Shown here in pieces: positions 63,012-64,000 of a stretch of 64,000 nucleotides of DNA. The stretch comes from DATFQI01 sp963816955 (GTDB lineage Bacteria > Actinomycetota > Thermoleophilia > Solirubrobacterales > Solirubrobacteraceae). The stretch lies in the NCBI GenBank assembly GCA_963816955.1, contig CAWFME010000005.1:1-64000 (forward strand), written 5' to 3'. Made by a program: the position numbers and the translations under genes. The notes beneath the pieces were generated by a model. The model saw nothing but the letters and a program-made list of their open reading frames with translations. It was not told where the DNA came from and searched no databases. The stretch's first letter is position 1; the number at the start of each line of letters is the position of its first letter.

Positions 63012-63691
63012 GCGCCGCCCACGCCGCGCTCGCAGCCGAGATCGCCGACTGCCGCCGCTGCCCTCGCCTCGTCGAGTGGCGTGAGCAGGTCGCGCGCGAG
63101 AAGCGCGCCGCGTTCGCCGACTGGGAGTACTGGGGCCGCCCCATCCCCGGGTTCGGGGACCTGAACGCGCGGCTGCTCGTGCTCGGCCTTGCGCCCGCCG
63201 CCCACGGCGCCAACCGCACCGGCCGGGTGTTCACGGGAGACCGCTCCGGAGACTTCCTGTTCGCGGCGCTGCACCGCGCGGGCTACGCGAACCAGCCCGA
63301 GGCGGTCGCGCTCGATGACGGCCTGGAGCTGCGCGACTGCTTCGTCACCGCGGCGGTGCGCTGCGCGCCGCCCGCCAACAAGCCGCTGCCGAGCGAGAAG
63401 GCCGCCTGCGCGGACTGGCTCGCGCGCGAGCTGGCGCTGCTGCGCAGCGTGCGCGTGGTGCTCTGCCTCGGGCAGTTCGCCTGGACCGCGGCGCTGACCA
63501 CGCCCGCGGTCCACGGCGGCCCGACACCGCGCCCGCGGCCCGTGTTCGGCCACGGCGCCGAGCACGTCACCGCCGCCGGGAGCACGCTGCTCGGCTGCTT
63601 CCACCCGAGCCAGCAGAACACCTTCACCGGCAAGCTGACCCCCGACATGATCGATGGGGCGCTGCGCCGCGCCGGAGAGCTCGCGGCGTGA
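63008..63691 (+). CDS. udgB: Uracil-DNA glycosylase, family 5 (UdgB)
   Basis: 227 residues. Iron-sulfur cluster cysteines begin with DCRRCPRL; motif A is LGLAPAAHGANRTGRVFTGD, the GLAPAxxGxNxTG form of family 5; the C-terminal motif is GCFHPSQQNTFTGKLTPDMID. It removes uracil and other deaminated bases from DNA. GTG 63008 overlaps the TetR stop and its own stop overlaps the next GTG. Confidence 0.9.
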   Translation: MSAAHAALAAEIADCRRCPRLVEWREQVAREKRAAFADWEYWGRPIPGFGDLNARLLVLGLAPAAHGANRTGRVFTGDRSGDFLFAALHRAGYANQPEAVALDDGLELRDCFVTAAVRCAPPANKPLPSEKAACADWLARELALLRSVRVVLCLGQFAWTAALTTPAVHGGPTPRPRPVFGHGAEHVTAAGSTLLGCFHPSQQNTFTGKLTPDMIDGALRRAGELAA

Positions 63692-64000
63692 GGCGGTACG
63701 GGGAGGTGCTGCGGGTGCCGCACGTGGCGGCGCTGATCGCGGCCACGCTGCTGGCGCGGTTCCCGATCGGGATCAACGCGCTCGCGGTGATCCTCTACCT
63801 GCGTGAGCAGACCGGCTCGTTCGCGGTGGCGGGCGTCGTCGCCGGGTCGCTGGCGGCCGGAAGCGGCGTCGGCGCGCCCGTGCAGGGCCGGCTCGTGGAC
63901 CGCTTCGGCCAGCGCCGGGTGCTGCCGCCGCTGGCGCTCGTGCACGCGGCCGCGCTCGGGATGCTCGTGCTCACCACGGAGCTCGGCGCGCCGACCGCGG
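63688..64000 (+). CDS. MFS transporter, N-terminal part, continues beyond the window
   Basis: GTG 63688 overlaps the UdgB stop (GTGA). The first 104 residues show three hydrophobic helices and the MFS loop GAPVQGRLVDRFGQRRVL. The gene runs off the right edge, so the C-terminal part cannot be judged. Confidence 0.75.
   Translation, partial: MRRYGEVLRVPHVAALIAATLLARFPIGINALAVILYLREQTGSFAVAGVVAGSLAAGSGVGAPVQGRLVDRFGQRRVLPPLALVHAAALGMLVLTTELGAPTA

Overview
The window is high-GC, gene-dense DNA from an actinobacterium. The gene families (DUF5317, EcsC, long fused PafBC, YhaM-like HD protein, many 4-nt stop/start overlaps) and the pervasive promoters of the form TAnnnT placed 6-8 nt before start codons fit the class Thermoleophilia, most likely order Solirubrobacterales; this placement is inference, not a database result. 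The first ~0.6 kb does not belong: it encodes a lower-GC, four-times frameshifted piece of a DnaE polymerase joined abruptly to the actinobacterial sequence, so the left end looks like an assembly chimera or a remnant.

Layout. 0.7-8.7 kb: a truncated membrane sensor, a tiny membrane peptide, DUF5317 and MFS genes, tRNA-Phe, a methyltransferase, a membrane NACHT ATPase (two frameshifts) and a secreted M14 carboxypeptidase. 8.8-14.6 kb: the most interesting locus, a tightly coupled operon of a Kal-like 3-aminobutyryl-CoA ammonia-lyase, an acyl-CoA ligase, a MeaB-type GTPase chaperone and the large and small subunits of a B12 acyl-CoA mutase, followed by a convergent GntR regulator. The mutase carries Val90/Asp117/Gln208, the 2-hydroxyisobutyryl-CoA mutase pattern and not the methylmalonyl pattern. 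Together with the ammonia-lyase this suggests an undescribed route for a branched amino or hydroxy acid, for example 2-aminoisobutyrate to crotonyl-CoA. 14.6-20.7 kb: an RCC1/thrombospondin-repeat secreted protein, a LivK-like binding lipoprotein with a HisD-family dehydrogenase, and a LysR gene coupled to ACC deaminase.

20.7-33.6 kb: an ECF sigma factor with a TauE exporter, isochorismatase and DUF2277 proteins, CorA, tandem S51 peptidases, a universal stress protein, a MoxR-DUF58-VWA operon, an OmpR-type two-component system with a tandem-repeat binding site, and an HtrA-VWA operon. 33.7-43.9 kb: a sigma-70 factor, a TerC gene behind a Mn2+ (yybP-ykoY) riboswitch, two secreted proteins, RNase D, a GNAT enzyme, an L,D-transpeptidase, a PhaC-like hydrolase, EcsC and YhaM-like proteins.

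44.0-51.2 kb: a histidine-utilisation operon (IclR regulator with an 18-bp operator; hutH, hutU, hutF, hutI) that lacks hutG and ends in a coupled peptide-deformylase-like gene, a possible replacement for the N-formylglutamate hydrolase. 51.2-64 kb: a response regulator with a stand-alone histidine-kinase dimerisation domain, fused PafBC, a flavin split-barrel protein, dTDP-rhamnose genes (rmlA long form, rmlD, rmlB; no rmlC), HAD and MFS genes, a fatty acid desaturase with a divergent PucR-type regulator, a lipoprotein, TetR, UdgB and a partial MFS gene.

Eleven single-base frameshifts (dnaE piece 4, NACHT 2, hutF 2, hutI 3) are all +1 insertions and occur in clusters, while about 70 other genes are clean. 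They look more like sequencing error than decay. Several long imperfect palindromes (43.94, 54.15 and 55.91 kb) fill intergenic gaps and remain unexplained. I see no insertion sequence, prophage, CRISPR array, rRNA or replication origin.
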